A stretch of DNA of 15,748 bases from Anaeroglomus sp964550565 (GTDB taxonomy: Bacteria > Planctomycetota > Phycisphaerae > Sedimentisphaerales > Anaerohalosphaeraceae): assembly GCA_964550565.1 (NCBI GenBank), contig CAZKAI010000094.1:1-15748 (forward strand), read 5' to 3'. The notes under the pieces are model-generated. The model was not told the DNA's origin and ran no database searches. It saw only the letters and a list, made by a program, of their open reading frames with translations. Both the position numbers and the translations under genes were made by a program. Shown here in pieces: positions 1 through 6,967 of this stretch. The first letter of the stretch is position 1. Each line of letters starts with the position of its first letter.

Positions 1-234
1 ATGAATGCGATTATGCGTCTTTCGATTGGCATGGGGCTGGACGAGATGGTCTCGCCGATGATTGGCCGTTTAAACAGCATCACGAATGAGACAACCGCAG
101 TGAGTATTGCAAACTTATTTCTGAGCAGCGGCAATCAAACCCTCTATTCCGCCGCGGAAAGCTGGGCGACCGGCAAGGGGTATGAAATACATAAATTCGG
201 ATTCTCAGCCGGTTCAGCTTGGGGACAATGGTAA
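1..234 (+). CDS. C-terminal part of an unrecognised protein (5' partial)
   Basis: An open frame runs from the first base of the window to a TAA at 232-234 and codes for 77 residues. The window begins on an ATG, but there is no upstream sequence to show a ribosome binding site, so this may be an internal methionine of a longer gene. The visible part is soluble, has no cysteine, no obvious membrane segment and no motif I recognise. It holds a hydrophobic stretch near residues 35-45 and a Gly/Ser/Trp-rich end (SAGSAWGQW). The stop is followed by 33 non-coding bases before the next gene on the same strand. I cannot assign a function. Confidence 0.5.
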   Translation: MNAIMRLSIGMGLDEMVSPMIGRLNSITNETTAVSIANLFLSSGNQTLYSAAESWATGKGYEIHKFGFSAGSAWGQW

Positions 235-267
235 TATTAAATAACAACCTGTAATTGGATAATTCCC

Positions 268-462
268 ATGGAATGTAAAAAACAGAAAAACATGACACAC
301 TGTACCTGTACTTATGACCCCTGCTCCAACAAGGGGGTCTGCTGCGACTGCCTGCAATATCACCTGAAGATGCGGCAATTGCCGGGCTGCTGCTTTCCGC
401 CGGCTGTAGAAAAAACATTCGACCGCAGTTTTGAGGCCTTTGCCAAAGCATGGAAACTTTGA
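268..462 (+). CDS. Small cysteine-rich protein, DUF6485-like
   Basis: This is a 64-residue protein with nine cysteines, eight of them between residues 12 and 42 (CTC, then C19, C25-C26, C28 and C41-C42). The order Cys-Thr-Cys-Thr-Tyr-x-Pro-Cys, a CCxC cluster, a Leu-Pro-x-Cys-x-Phe-Pro segment and a final acidic/aromatic helix (VEKTFDRS) matches what I know of the DUF6485 family, whose function is not established. The cysteine spacing suggests a small metal-binding fold, probably zinc; that is inference. It lies 15 bases before the alkyltransferase gene on the same strand, so the two are probably co-transcribed. The ribosome binding site (GGAT about 10 bases upstream) is weak. Confidence 0.8.
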   Translation: MECKKQKNMTHCTCTYDPCSNKGVCCDCLQYHLKMRQLPGCCFPPAVEKTFDRSFEAFAKAWKL

Positions 463-477
463 GAAGAACAGGACTTA

Positions 478-993
478 ATGATAGACGACATAAAATATAT
501 CATTTTCAAAACCCGGCCGGGGTATTTTGGCTTCTGCTGCACTGATAAAGGTGTATTGCGAACCTGTCTGCCGCTGAAAACCAGAGAATCCGTTGAAGAC
601 TATCTTTTGGCCGGGATTGCCAATCCTGAATTTAACAAAAAGCTCCTGCCCAACCTGCAGAAACAAATCATCACGTATTACCAAGGTCAGTGTGTTGATT
701 TCTCTAAAACGCCGGTTGATCTGTCCAGCCTGACTCCTTTTACCCAGAAAGTCCTCCGGGCCTGCATGAAGATAAAATATGGCCACACAAATACTTACAA
801 ACAATTAGCTGAACAGGTCGGTTCCCCGAATTCCGCCCGTGCCATCGGCGGTGTTATGGCTCGCAATCCCATCCCTTTGATAATCCCCTGCCATCGTGTG
901 CTATCGGCAAATGGCTCCTTATGCGGCTTTTCCGCCCCTGGCGGTCTCGAAACAAAAAAATGGATGCTAAGTCTTGAATACAAAAGCTGTTAG
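478..993 (+). CDS. ogt: Methylated-DNA--protein-cysteine S-methyltransferase
   Basis: This 171-residue protein repairs O6-alkylguanine (and O4-alkylthymine) in DNA by moving the alkyl group irreversibly to its own cysteine. The C-terminal half carries the family signature IPCHRV with acceptor Cys138, preceded by the DNA-binding helix-turn-helix region (YGHTNTYKQLAEQ, then SARAIGG with the expected arginine that replaces the flipped base). It ends with the usual GGLETKKWML segment. The N-terminal 80 residues form the poorly conserved ribonuclease H-like domain typical of Ogt/MGMT proteins. Length is normal for the short form without an Ada-type N-terminus. A purine-rich AACAGGA precedes the ATG. 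It probably shares a transcript with the DUF6485-like gene 15 bases upstream. I see no strong terminator after it. Confidence 0.93.
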   Translation: MIDDIKYIIFKTRPGYFGFCCTDKGVLRTCLPLKTRESVEDYLLAGIANPEFNKKLLPNLQKQIITYYQGQCVDFSKTPVDLSSLTPFTQKVLRACMKIKYGHTNTYKQLAEQVGSPNSARAIGGVMARNPIPLIIPCHRVLSANGSLCGFSAPGGLETKKWMLSLEYKSC

Positions 994-1024
994 AAAAAAT
1001 TTTAACCATAAATGTAAAATGCTC

Positions 1025-1053
1025 TTGACAATATGTATGCCATGATATACATT
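1025..1053 (+). promoter_or_regulatory. Sigma70-type promoter of the membrane-protein/XRE operon
   Basis: A perfect -35 hexamer TTGACA (1025-1030) is followed after 17 bases by TACATT (1048-1053), a four-of-six match to the -10. An overlapping TATACA at 1046 is an alternative -10 with shorter spacing. The first start codon is at 1088, preceded by AAAGGAGA at 1075-1082, an excellent ribosome binding site. The -10 lies inside a perfect palindrome, as expected for a repressed promoter. Start site and activity are inferred. Confidence 0.6.
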
Positions 1054-1060
1054 ATGTATA
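1046..1060. promoter_or_regulatory. 15-bp perfect palindrome, candidate XRE operator
   Basis: TATACAT-T-ATGTATA is a perfect inverted repeat with seven-base arms around one central base. It overlaps the -10 region of the operon promoter. A further half site, ATGTAT at 1033-1038, pairs with ATACAT at 1047-1052. The last gene of the operon encodes a small XRE-type DNA-binding protein, and members of that family usually bind short palindromes in their own promoter, so autoregulation is the natural reading. Binding by this particular protein is inference. Confidence 0.55.
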
Positions 1061-1087
1061 GCACATAAGACATGAAAGGAGATAACA

Positions 1088-1531
1088 ATGACTTATACAC
1101 AAAAAGGGGCGATTTACGGATTCATCCTCAGCGGCTGCCTGTTGTTTATTCCATTGTTTAATTACATCGTGTTGAAGATAAGCACACCGGTTCAATACAC
1201 CATGTTGGGCTGCTGGTTTCTGCTGCTGGTCATACCCGTCTGGATAATTTCACGGCAGAAAAACAAGGAAAACATCTTCGACGAAAGAGACAAGCGGATT
1301 TGCATTCTCTCCGCCCTGATCGCGTTTGTAAGTCTTTTTGTAATTGGCATTGCAATCCATGTCTTGATTTTATTCAGATATGAATCGTTCACGCTCACTA
1401 TTGATCATCTTCCAATTTTAATTTACGGCGTTCTCTCTTTATTTCTTGTGATTTTCTCAACGGGTGTGTTGTTCTGGGACAATCTGTTTCGACAAAGAAA
1501 TATCCACCACAAAACCAATTTGGAGAACTAA
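1088..1531 (+). CDS. Four-helix membrane protein with DER motif, DUF2178-like (copy 1)
   Basis: This 147-residue integral membrane protein has four predicted hydrophobic helices at about residues 8-30, 37-55, 72-96 and 108-130. The loop between helices two and three carries the charged motif FDERDKR (64-70). A DER-type loop in a small four-helix protein beside an XRE regulator is the pattern I associate with DUF2178 membrane proteins, whose function is unknown. The next two genes code for proteins of the same size and plan with the motif in the same place, so the three look like diverged tandem duplicates. AAAGGAGA six bases before the ATG fixes the start. Only one base separates its stop from the next start codon. 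Confidence 0.85.
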   Translation: MTYTQKGAIYGFILSGCLLFIPLFNYIVLKISTPVQYTMLGCWFLLLVIPVWIISRQKNKENIFDERDKRICILSALIAFVSLFVIGIAIHVLILFRYESFTLTIDHLPILIYGVLSLFLVIFSTGVLFWDNLFRQRNIHHKTNLEN

Positions 1532-1532
1532 A

Positions 1533-1973
1533 ATGAATCGCATACAAAAAATATCGTGGCTGATGGTGATTTCCATAGGTATTGCAGTTCTACTGTCCTC
1601 CGTGGCGGTGGGCATCCTTTATTACTACTATGGTTTCCCGAAAGCCGGGGCAGGTTTTGCATTTTTAAGCATCGCCGGCATCGGCGGCCTGGGCCACATC
1701 TTTTTCAAAAAAGACCCTGGCGCTGTAACGTGCGATGAGCGTGACAGAACCATTAATTCCACCGCCGCCAAGGCCGGATTCGGAGTATCTTATATGGTTT
1801 TTGGAATACTGTGTATGGGGTTTTGGGAGTACTTTCGCTCTGAGGGGAAAGTTCCCGTGGAGATATTGCCTTTGATTTGGATGTTTGCGGGGCTGGCCTG
1901 CTTTTTTGTCCATGCCCTGACCATTCTGATTCTTTATGGGCGGAATAAAGCATGTCAAGGAGAACTCAAATGA
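1533..1973 (+). CDS. Four-helix membrane protein with DER motif, DUF2178-like (copy 2)
   Basis: This 146-residue membrane protein has helices at about residues 8-31, 38-57, 81-101 and 110-136, and the loop motif CDERDRTIN (67-75), which aligns in position with the motif of the genes on either side. The start is taken at the ATG directly after the upstream stop because a GGAG lies eight bases before it; the frame is open further upstream, but that would overlap the preceding gene. A short aromatic run (YYYYG, about residues 30-34) ends the first helix. Its stop overlaps the next start as ATGA, so the two are translationally coupled. Function unknown; a sensory or transport-accessory role is only conjecture. 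Confidence 0.85.
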   Translation: MNRIQKISWLMVISIGIAVLLSSVAVGILYYYYGFPKAGAGFAFLSIAGIGGLGHIFFKKDPGAVTCDERDRTINSTAAKAGFGVSYMVFGILCMGFWEYFRSEGKVPVEILPLIWMFAGLACFFVHALTILILYGRNKACQGELK

Positions 1974-2392
1974 GCCGTTTACAAAAAAAAGCATGGTCTT
2001 CACTAATTACAATTACCATCTGCTCTCTGATCTGTCTGTTATGTTTTTCATTCATGGTAGCTCGCAATTCCAAAGGTGCACATTATCTTCTGATTTGTCT
2101 GGTGGCTGGTGTCCCAACCGGTATTGCCGCCATGTTTCAGGAGCTGCGTTTCCAGAATCAACTGGATGAACGGGAAAAAATGCTGTATCAAAACGCCAAC
2201 CAGTGGTCGGTCGGAGCATTGACAGGGTATCTTCTTATATTTTGCTTTTCCGTGTTCTTCCTGGTCGGCGGTGGGGGACAGGCGCCGGTCTGGCTGTTTC
2301 CGGGAATGCTGTTCAGCGGACTGTTTATTGCCCAGACAACACACTCGACAATTATTCTGTTTCAATGCCGCCGGGAGCAGGACGATGCGTGA
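1970..2392 (+). CDS. Four-helix membrane protein with DER motif, DUF2178-like (copy 3)
   Basis: This 140-residue membrane protein has hydrophobic helices at about residues 9-31, 38-56, 81-101 and 107-131. The DER motif lies at residues 66-68 (LDERE at 65-69), as in the two genes before it. The N-terminus (MSRLQKKAW) resembles that of copy 2 (MNRIQKISW), supporting common origin. An ATG 18 bases upstream is in frame, but AAGGAG at 1957-1962 sits between the two, so the second ATG is the likely start. It overlaps copy 2 by four bases and the regulator gene downstream by eight, so the whole set is tightly coupled. A glycine run (GGGG) follows helix three. Function unknown. Confidence 0.85.
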   Translation: MSRLQKKAWSSLITITICSLICLLCFSFMVARNSKGAHYLLICLVAGVPTGIAAMFQELRFQNQLDEREKMLYQNANQWSVGALTGYLLIFCFSVFFLVGGGGQAPVWLFPGMLFSGLFIAQTTHSTIILFQCRREQDDA

Positions 2393-2597
2393 AACGCTGA
2401 CCAACCAAATCCGACGCCTGCGGTTTGACAACGGCGAAATGACCCAGCAGGCCCTGGCCGATAAAGTCGGCGTGACACGCCAGACGATTATTGCCATCGA
2501 ACAGGGCAATTACACCCCCTCGCTGACGCTGGCCATGAAGCTCGCCCGAGCTTTCAATAAGACCGTGGAGGAAGTATTTCAGTTGAACTGTTCCTGA
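2385..2597 (+). CDS. Small XRE-type helix-turn-helix regulator
   Basis: This 70-residue protein is almost entirely one XRE/Cro-CI helix-turn-helix domain. The core reads MTQQALADKVGVTRQTIIAI (about residues 19-38), followed by EQGNYTPSLTLAMKLA and a final VEEVFQL. This is the common short repressor of the YozG/ImmR-like type that lacks any sensor domain and sits beside small membrane proteins. The start is the ATG inside the end of copy 3, with GGAGCAGG just upstream; the longer frame upstream is out-of-frame shadow of copy 3. It is the last gene of the operon and may bind the palindrome at 1046-1060. With no ligand domain of its own, any signal would have to come from partners, perhaps the three membrane proteins. 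Confidence 0.9.
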   Translation: MRETLTNQIRRLRFDNGEMTQQALADKVGVTRQTIIAIEQGNYTPSLTLAMKLARAFNKTVEEVFQLNCS

Positions 2598-2680
2598 TTT
2601 GTCTGTACCATAATCCGGTATTTCTTGTCATTATTTCAAGGCAATATACATGAATTAATACCGGGAAGGATAAGTGGGTC

Positions 2681-4831
2681 GTGTTTAGACAAATAGTGAC
2701 TTTATCTTCGATTTGCATCCTCTTTGTTGCCGGATGTGTTTCCATACCCGTCAAAACTCCAACCCGGGATATTCAACAGGAGGAACTGATTGAAGATGTC
2801 CGCTTTCTGTCCCAGCCGGCATTCAAAGGACGCAGGGCGGGTTCGTGGGAATCCCCCGCCGTTCGACGGTATTTGACGCAGCGCTTCACACAATACGGGC
2901 TGGTCCCCTGGGCCAATTGCAGTGATTACCAACAGCAATTCCGAGTGGGGACGAATCTCATCGGCATCTTGCCCGGCTCCGACCCGAATCTGCAAAAAGA
3001 AATCATCCTGGTTTGTGCCCATTACGACCACATCGGAATTCAAAAAGGGAAAGTGTGCCCCGGTGCCGGAGATAACGCCTCTGGTATTGCCGCCCTGCTG
3101 GAAATTGCGGAAAGCCTGAGTTTATCCGACACCAAACCCAGACGCTCGATTTGCTTTGCCGCTTTTGATGCCGAAGAAATAGGCTGCCTGGGTTCATTTG
3201 CATTTACCTGCCGGGACGACTATGACGACTCCACCATCGTCGCGGTCGTTAACATGGACATGCTGGGCAGAAACTTACTGGATACCGTTGAAAACAGTCT
3301 GCTTATAATCGGCACAGAAAAATATCCACATTTTGAACAGCAGATAATGGATATGGGCAGACAGGCAGACCTGCAGGTTCTTCCTATCGACAGCTCCCTG
3401 GTCGGTCCTTCCAGCGATCACATTGCATTTGTCTCAACCGCACGTCCCGTGCTGATGTTCACCTGCGGCATTTATAATGACTACCATGAGCCAACCGATA
3501 CGGCTAATAAAATCGATGTCCAATTACTCAATAAACAAACCTCAACCATTAAACAGACCGTCTGTCTGTTGGCAAATACAGAATCTCTTGACACGCAGAC
3601 GACCCACGGCAAAGATAACCAGCAACTGAACTCGTTTCTGACCATCCTGCAGCAAATTCAGAACAATCCGCAGGCATTCAAACTGGACCCCAACGACATC
3701 CAGCAACTGAATAAGCTGATTGCACATACACAGGAAACCCTTTCGCGGCATCCTGAGTCACTGAATTCATTTTTCTCGCACAAAGACACCATGGCCGGCC
3801 TGCTCAATCTGCTCAGAAATTATTCCCCGGCACTGGCTCAATACAGCCAGATGTATCTTAATATGACTCGATACTATGCCCTGCATCCGCAGGACTATTC
3901 CGATGTGTATCGGCAGATTATTCGCCATTATCTCAAAAAAGGCATGCCGATTATTGGCGGTGATTATGCTTTCCGGAAAGATATATCCATCGCGGAACAG
4001 GATTGGGCCATCTGCAAAACAAAGGAAAATCAGTATATCTTCAGTGCCCTGGAGCCTCATGCCGCCATCCATGCACAACTATCAATCCTGGGCAAAAAAG
4101 GCATTTCACTGGGAATGATTATTGATATCTATTATTGCAAAGGATCGCTGGAGCAGATCAGCGATTACATCTTTTTGCAGGCTCTCCGGGAAGAACCGGC
4201 GTATGTCATCGACCACTCGCCGGTTCTTGCCGCAAAATATCCGGATTCATCCAACGCCGGCTATGTGAATGAAAAAGCACAGCAATGGTTCGATATCCTC
4301 AGAGCATTCCATCAGCACTACCCCAGCGGAACTGCAAATCCGCTGCTGTATCAGGATCTTGGCCCGCAAGGCCCCCAGTTCAATGAATGGCTTTTATCTT
4401 CCATGGACAGCACCAATCCGGATATCGTTAAAGCCGCCATGGCCGTCGCCATACAGATTGCCGGCCAGCCTGCTGAAAATCAGATAAGACAAATCCTGAC
4501 CAATCCTTCGATGGAAATCACCATCCGCGAATCCGCCCTGCATACCCTGGCCAAGAAGCACAAAAAAGACAATCTGTTATGTCTGACCGAGGTACTGACC
4601 GACGAGACCCCCTGCCCGATTGAAAATGCTGAAATACTCAACGAAGATTATCCCCTGAAAGAACACCCCTTGGCGGCAATGTTTCTGCCGTCATTTAAAG
4701 AAGCCCTTGACAACCATACTCCCAAAACGCTCGGCCAGATCGCCGCTGAACAATTGCATGAAACAACCAAGAAAAATTACGGAAAAAACAAGCAGGCCTG
4801 GCAGCGATGGATTCTAAAACAGTATCCATAG
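2681..4831 (+). CDS. M28-family zinc metallopeptidase lipoprotein with long C-terminal extension
   Basis: This 716-residue protein is predicted to be exported and lipid-anchored: a short charged start and hydrophobic helix lead to the lipobox VAGC with Cys19. Residues about 35-300 form an M28 aminopeptidase domain with all metal and catalytic residues visible: H114 and D116 (AHYDH), bridging D131 (GAGDNASG), catalytic E165 and metal ligand E166 (DAEEIG), D193 (NMDMLG) and H269 (YHEPTD). It probably cleaves N-terminal residues from peptides outside the cytoplasm. Residues about 300-550 are helical and unrecognised. Residues about 553-716 look HEAT-like and end in a Tyr-Gly-Lys...Trp-x-x-Trp motif often seen in planctomycete HEAT proteins. 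The start is GTG with GGAAGGA about 11 bases upstream. Family M28 proteins are usually 300-550 residues, so the extension is notable. Confidence 0.9.
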   Translation: MFRQIVTLSSICILFVAGCVSIPVKTPTRDIQQEELIEDVRFLSQPAFKGRRAGSWESPAVRRYLTQRFTQYGLVPWANCSDYQQQFRVGTNLIGILPGSDPNLQKEIILVCAHYDHIGIQKGKVCPGAGDNASGIAALLEIAESLSLSDTKPRRSICFAAFDAEEIGCLGSFAFTCRDDYDDSTIVAVVNMDMLGRNLLDTVENSLLIIGTEKYPHFEQQIMDMGRQADLQVLPIDSSLVGPSSDHIAFVSTARPVLMFTCGIYNDYHEPTDTANKIDVQLLNKQTSTIKQTVCLLANTESLDTQTTHGKDNQQLNSFLTILQQIQNNPQAFKLDPNDIQQLNKLIAHTQETLSRHPESLNSFFSHKDTMAGLLNLLRNYSPALAQYSQMYLNMTRYYALHPQDYSDVYRQIIRHYLKKGMPIIGGDYAFRKDISIAEQDWAICKTKENQYIFSALEPHAAIHAQLSILGKKGISLGMIIDIYYCKGSLEQISDYIFLQALREEPAYVIDHSPVLAAKYPDSSNAGYVNEKAQQWFDILRAFHQHYPSGTANPLLYQDLGPQGPQFNEWLLSSMDSTNPDIVKAAMAVAIQIAGQPAENQIRQILTNPSMEITIRESALHTLAKKHKKDNLLCLTEVLTDETPCPIENAEILNEDYPLKEHPLAAMFLPSFKEALDNHTPKTLGQIAAEQLHETTKKNYGKNKQAWQRWILKQYP

Positions 4832-4840
4832 GCGCTGACA

Positions 4841-4871
4841 AAAAAAGCCGCTTTTGAGAGCGGCTTTTTTT
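4841..4871. terminator. Bidirectional rho-independent terminator
   Basis: Perfect eight-base arms AAGCCGCT (4845-4852) and AGCGGCTT (4859-4866) enclose a six-base loop, with an A run on the left and a T run on the right. It therefore works as an intrinsic terminator in both directions, ending the M28 peptidase gene on the plus strand and the beta-helix gene on the minus strand, which meet here tail to tail. Confidence 0.9.
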
Positions 4872-4891
4872 AAGGACATGCCGTATTAAAC

Positions 4892-6952
4892 TTACTGACA
4901 GGTCGGTCCGCAGGTGTTATCCAGCCAGCGTTCTGCAACCCGGGCAAAGTCAACCATATTGACTGTGCCGTCGTGATTGACATCCGCCCCGCCGCACCAG
5001 GCACACTGACCGACATTAACATAGTAATGATCATTAAACTGTTTCCAGTAAAGATAGTTATAACCGTCGGTAATCCGCGAGTACACATTCAGCCGGAACT
5101 GGTAGGCACAGGTCACCCAGGGCGCCAGAATGGATGCCGCAACAGCATCTTCCGAATCAAACGTCTGATGGCTGACTCCATACCATTTCGGCGGCACTGC
5201 TCCCGGCCCGGGATAAGACTGATAAACAATATTACCCAGATTCTTGTTGGTGCCGTATAATGCCTGAAGTGCGAAACTGTGCAGGTAGCCGTCCGGATGA
5301 CGAGCAGTGATCTCAAATTGTACATTTTCCATACTATCCGCCAGATCAATCATGCCGCACTCCTGAATTTTCTGGCCAGCTTCATCTTTGACAGCATGAA
5401 TTTCAGCCTCGACCTGGGTGTTATTGACAATAAGGATAAAATGATCCTGCGTATTATCAGGCAGGGTTAACTTCTCATATCTGGAATTATACGCTTCATA
5501 AAAAACCGTATACTTGCCATTGGCCCAGCTTCCGGTATGCCAAATCATCCGCAAATCCCGATGAGCCCAATAGCCTTCTTCGGTCAGAACATAGAATCCT
5601 TCCAAACCGGTGGAACTTTGCGTAAATGGACCGCAATTGTACTTTTGTGCCTTCACAGTCCCATCGGATAGAATGGTATAATAGGTTTTGACAAGCGAAT
5701 CCGTCAAGGGGACCGCACTGGCCATGGACGGCGGTTTCACACCGAGCCATTTGGCTACAAGAATGCGATAATAATAGACGCTGGTGTCGAGCGGACCAAA
5801 CAGGCCGTGGATCCATAAATTTCCCCCGAATGGAGAATCCGTATATTGCGGAATACTCAGTTCAGAGGCAGTGCCCGCAGACACATTGGCCAGCCCCTGA
5901 TCATCACCGGCCTGTGTAATCTCATCGACGGGAATCTTGCCGACGGTCGTGAAGATAAATCCGGACATTAACGAGTTATAGATCGGGCCGGTATTGCCGC
6001 CGGGTCCTCCCGTCCAGCCCATATCATTGCGGCTGCCGTCAACATCATCATATAAATCATCGGGATCTCCTGCATCAATACAGGGTGACGGCACATCACC
6101 ATCCAGATAATAGCGGGACAGATCGACAAACTGCGGGTCTTCACTGATATCACCCGGCCCCGGAGCCGCCACACCGCCGGTCTGACTTTCATAATTGCCC
6201 CATGCATTATCCCACACATCGTTGTAGGAAATAATCGGTACCGCATTATAAATCGCGGTGATTCCCAGGCCGTTGTAAGCGATAATATTGTTTTTGATAA
6301 TCGCGTGAGCTTCCTGATAACACCAAATACCATCCGAATCGTTACTGACTATTGTGTTATTAATGATTTTAGCTCCCGCAGAGTCAGGCCAGGCCATATA
6401 AATACCAACTTCATTGGTGCGGATCAGGTTATTGGTAATCAGCGGCGTCGAGTGTAAGCACACAATGCCATAATCTACATGGCCATTCTCAGAGTCTCCG
6501 TTGCTCTCGATGAGGTTGTTTCGAATAGTTGCGCTGGAGTTGTCCCAGATCAGAATACCATCTTCATTGCCGATAACCCAGCAGTTGCTCACAATAAGCG
6601 AGCCGCCGTCAATATTGATGCCATAATCATTCGGTGCCCCATAGATGGCCAAGCCATCAATTTGTGCATTGGTTACATTCGTTGCAGTAACCACAGTCCC
6701 GCTGTTGCCGCCATTGAGCCAGGTGGTTTCATAGCCTTCGCCAAAGATTTTGACTCCGCTTTTCAGCGTAATCGTCTCAGGGTAATACCCGGTTTTGACG
6801 ACAATCGTGTCTCCGGAGCTGGCGGCATCAATTGCATCCTGGATGTAGCGATAATCGCGGGGCAGATTATCATCCACTATCCAGACTGCCGCCGATAGTG
6901 ACACAGAAGAAATGCAAAACAATAGAACCATTGACAAGACACGCGTTTTCAT
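4892..6952 (-). CDS. Secreted parallel beta-helix protein with C-terminal dockerin-like loop
   Basis: This 686-residue protein starts with a signal peptide (MKTRVLSMVLLFC..., cleavage probably near SLSA-AVW at about residue 21-22). Residues about 30-280 form a right-handed parallel beta-helix: repeated Asn/Ile/Gly-rich turns such as IRNNLIESN, ITNNLIRTN, IINNTIVSN and IKNNIIAYN, the NosD/pectate-lyase-like pattern. A closing SPCIDAGDP segment and a DVDGSRNDMG segment follow. Residues about 300-640 are unrecognised and rich in Tyr/Trp. The end holds one calcium-loop motif DVNHDGTVNMVD (from about residue 657), then AERWL, flanked by CxxC and two more cysteines. The start is set at the second methionine because GGAGG (6961-6965) lies eight bases before it and overlaps the earlier ATG. 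It may bind or cleave a polysaccharide; no catalytic residues can be named. Confidence 0.88.
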   Translation of the reverse strand: MKTRVLSMVLLFCISSVSLSAAVWIVDDNLPRDYRYIQDAIDAASSGDTIVVKTGYYPETITLKSGVKIFGEGYETTWLNGGNSGTVVTATNVTNAQIDGLAIYGAPNDYGINIDGGSLIVSNCWVIGNEDGILIWDNSSATIRNNLIESNGDSENGHVDYGIVCLHSTPLITNNLIRTNEVGIYMAWPDSAGAKIINNTIVSNDSDGIWCYQEAHAIIKNNIIAYNGLGITAIYNAVPIISYNDVWDNAWGNYESQTGGVAAPGPGDISEDPQFVDLSRYYLDGDVPSPCIDAGDPDDLYDDVDGSRNDMGWTGGPGGNTGPIYNSLMSGFIFTTVGKIPVDEITQAGDDQGLANVSAGTASELSIPQYTDSPFGGNLWIHGLFGPLDTSVYYYRILVAKWLGVKPPSMASAVPLTDSLVKTYYTILSDGTVKAQKYNCGPFTQSSTGLEGFYVLTEEGYWAHRDLRMIWHTGSWANGKYTVFYEAYNSRYEKLTLPDNTQDHFILIVNNTQVEAEIHAVKDEAGQKIQECGMIDLADSMENVQFEITARHPDGYLHSFALQALYGTNKNLGNIVYQSYPGPGAVPPKWYGVSHQTFDSEDAVAASILAPWVTCAYQFRLNVYSRITDGYNYLYWKQFNDHYYVNVGQCAWCGGADVNHDGTVNMVDFARVAERWLDNTCGPTCQ

Positions 6953-6967
6953 GTTCTGTACCTCCAT

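Noticed and set aside
6479..6898. 139-codon plus-strand open frame
   Set aside because: It lies opposite the signal peptide and beta-helix repeats of the minus-strand gene and mirrors its repeats; no conserved motif or start signal.
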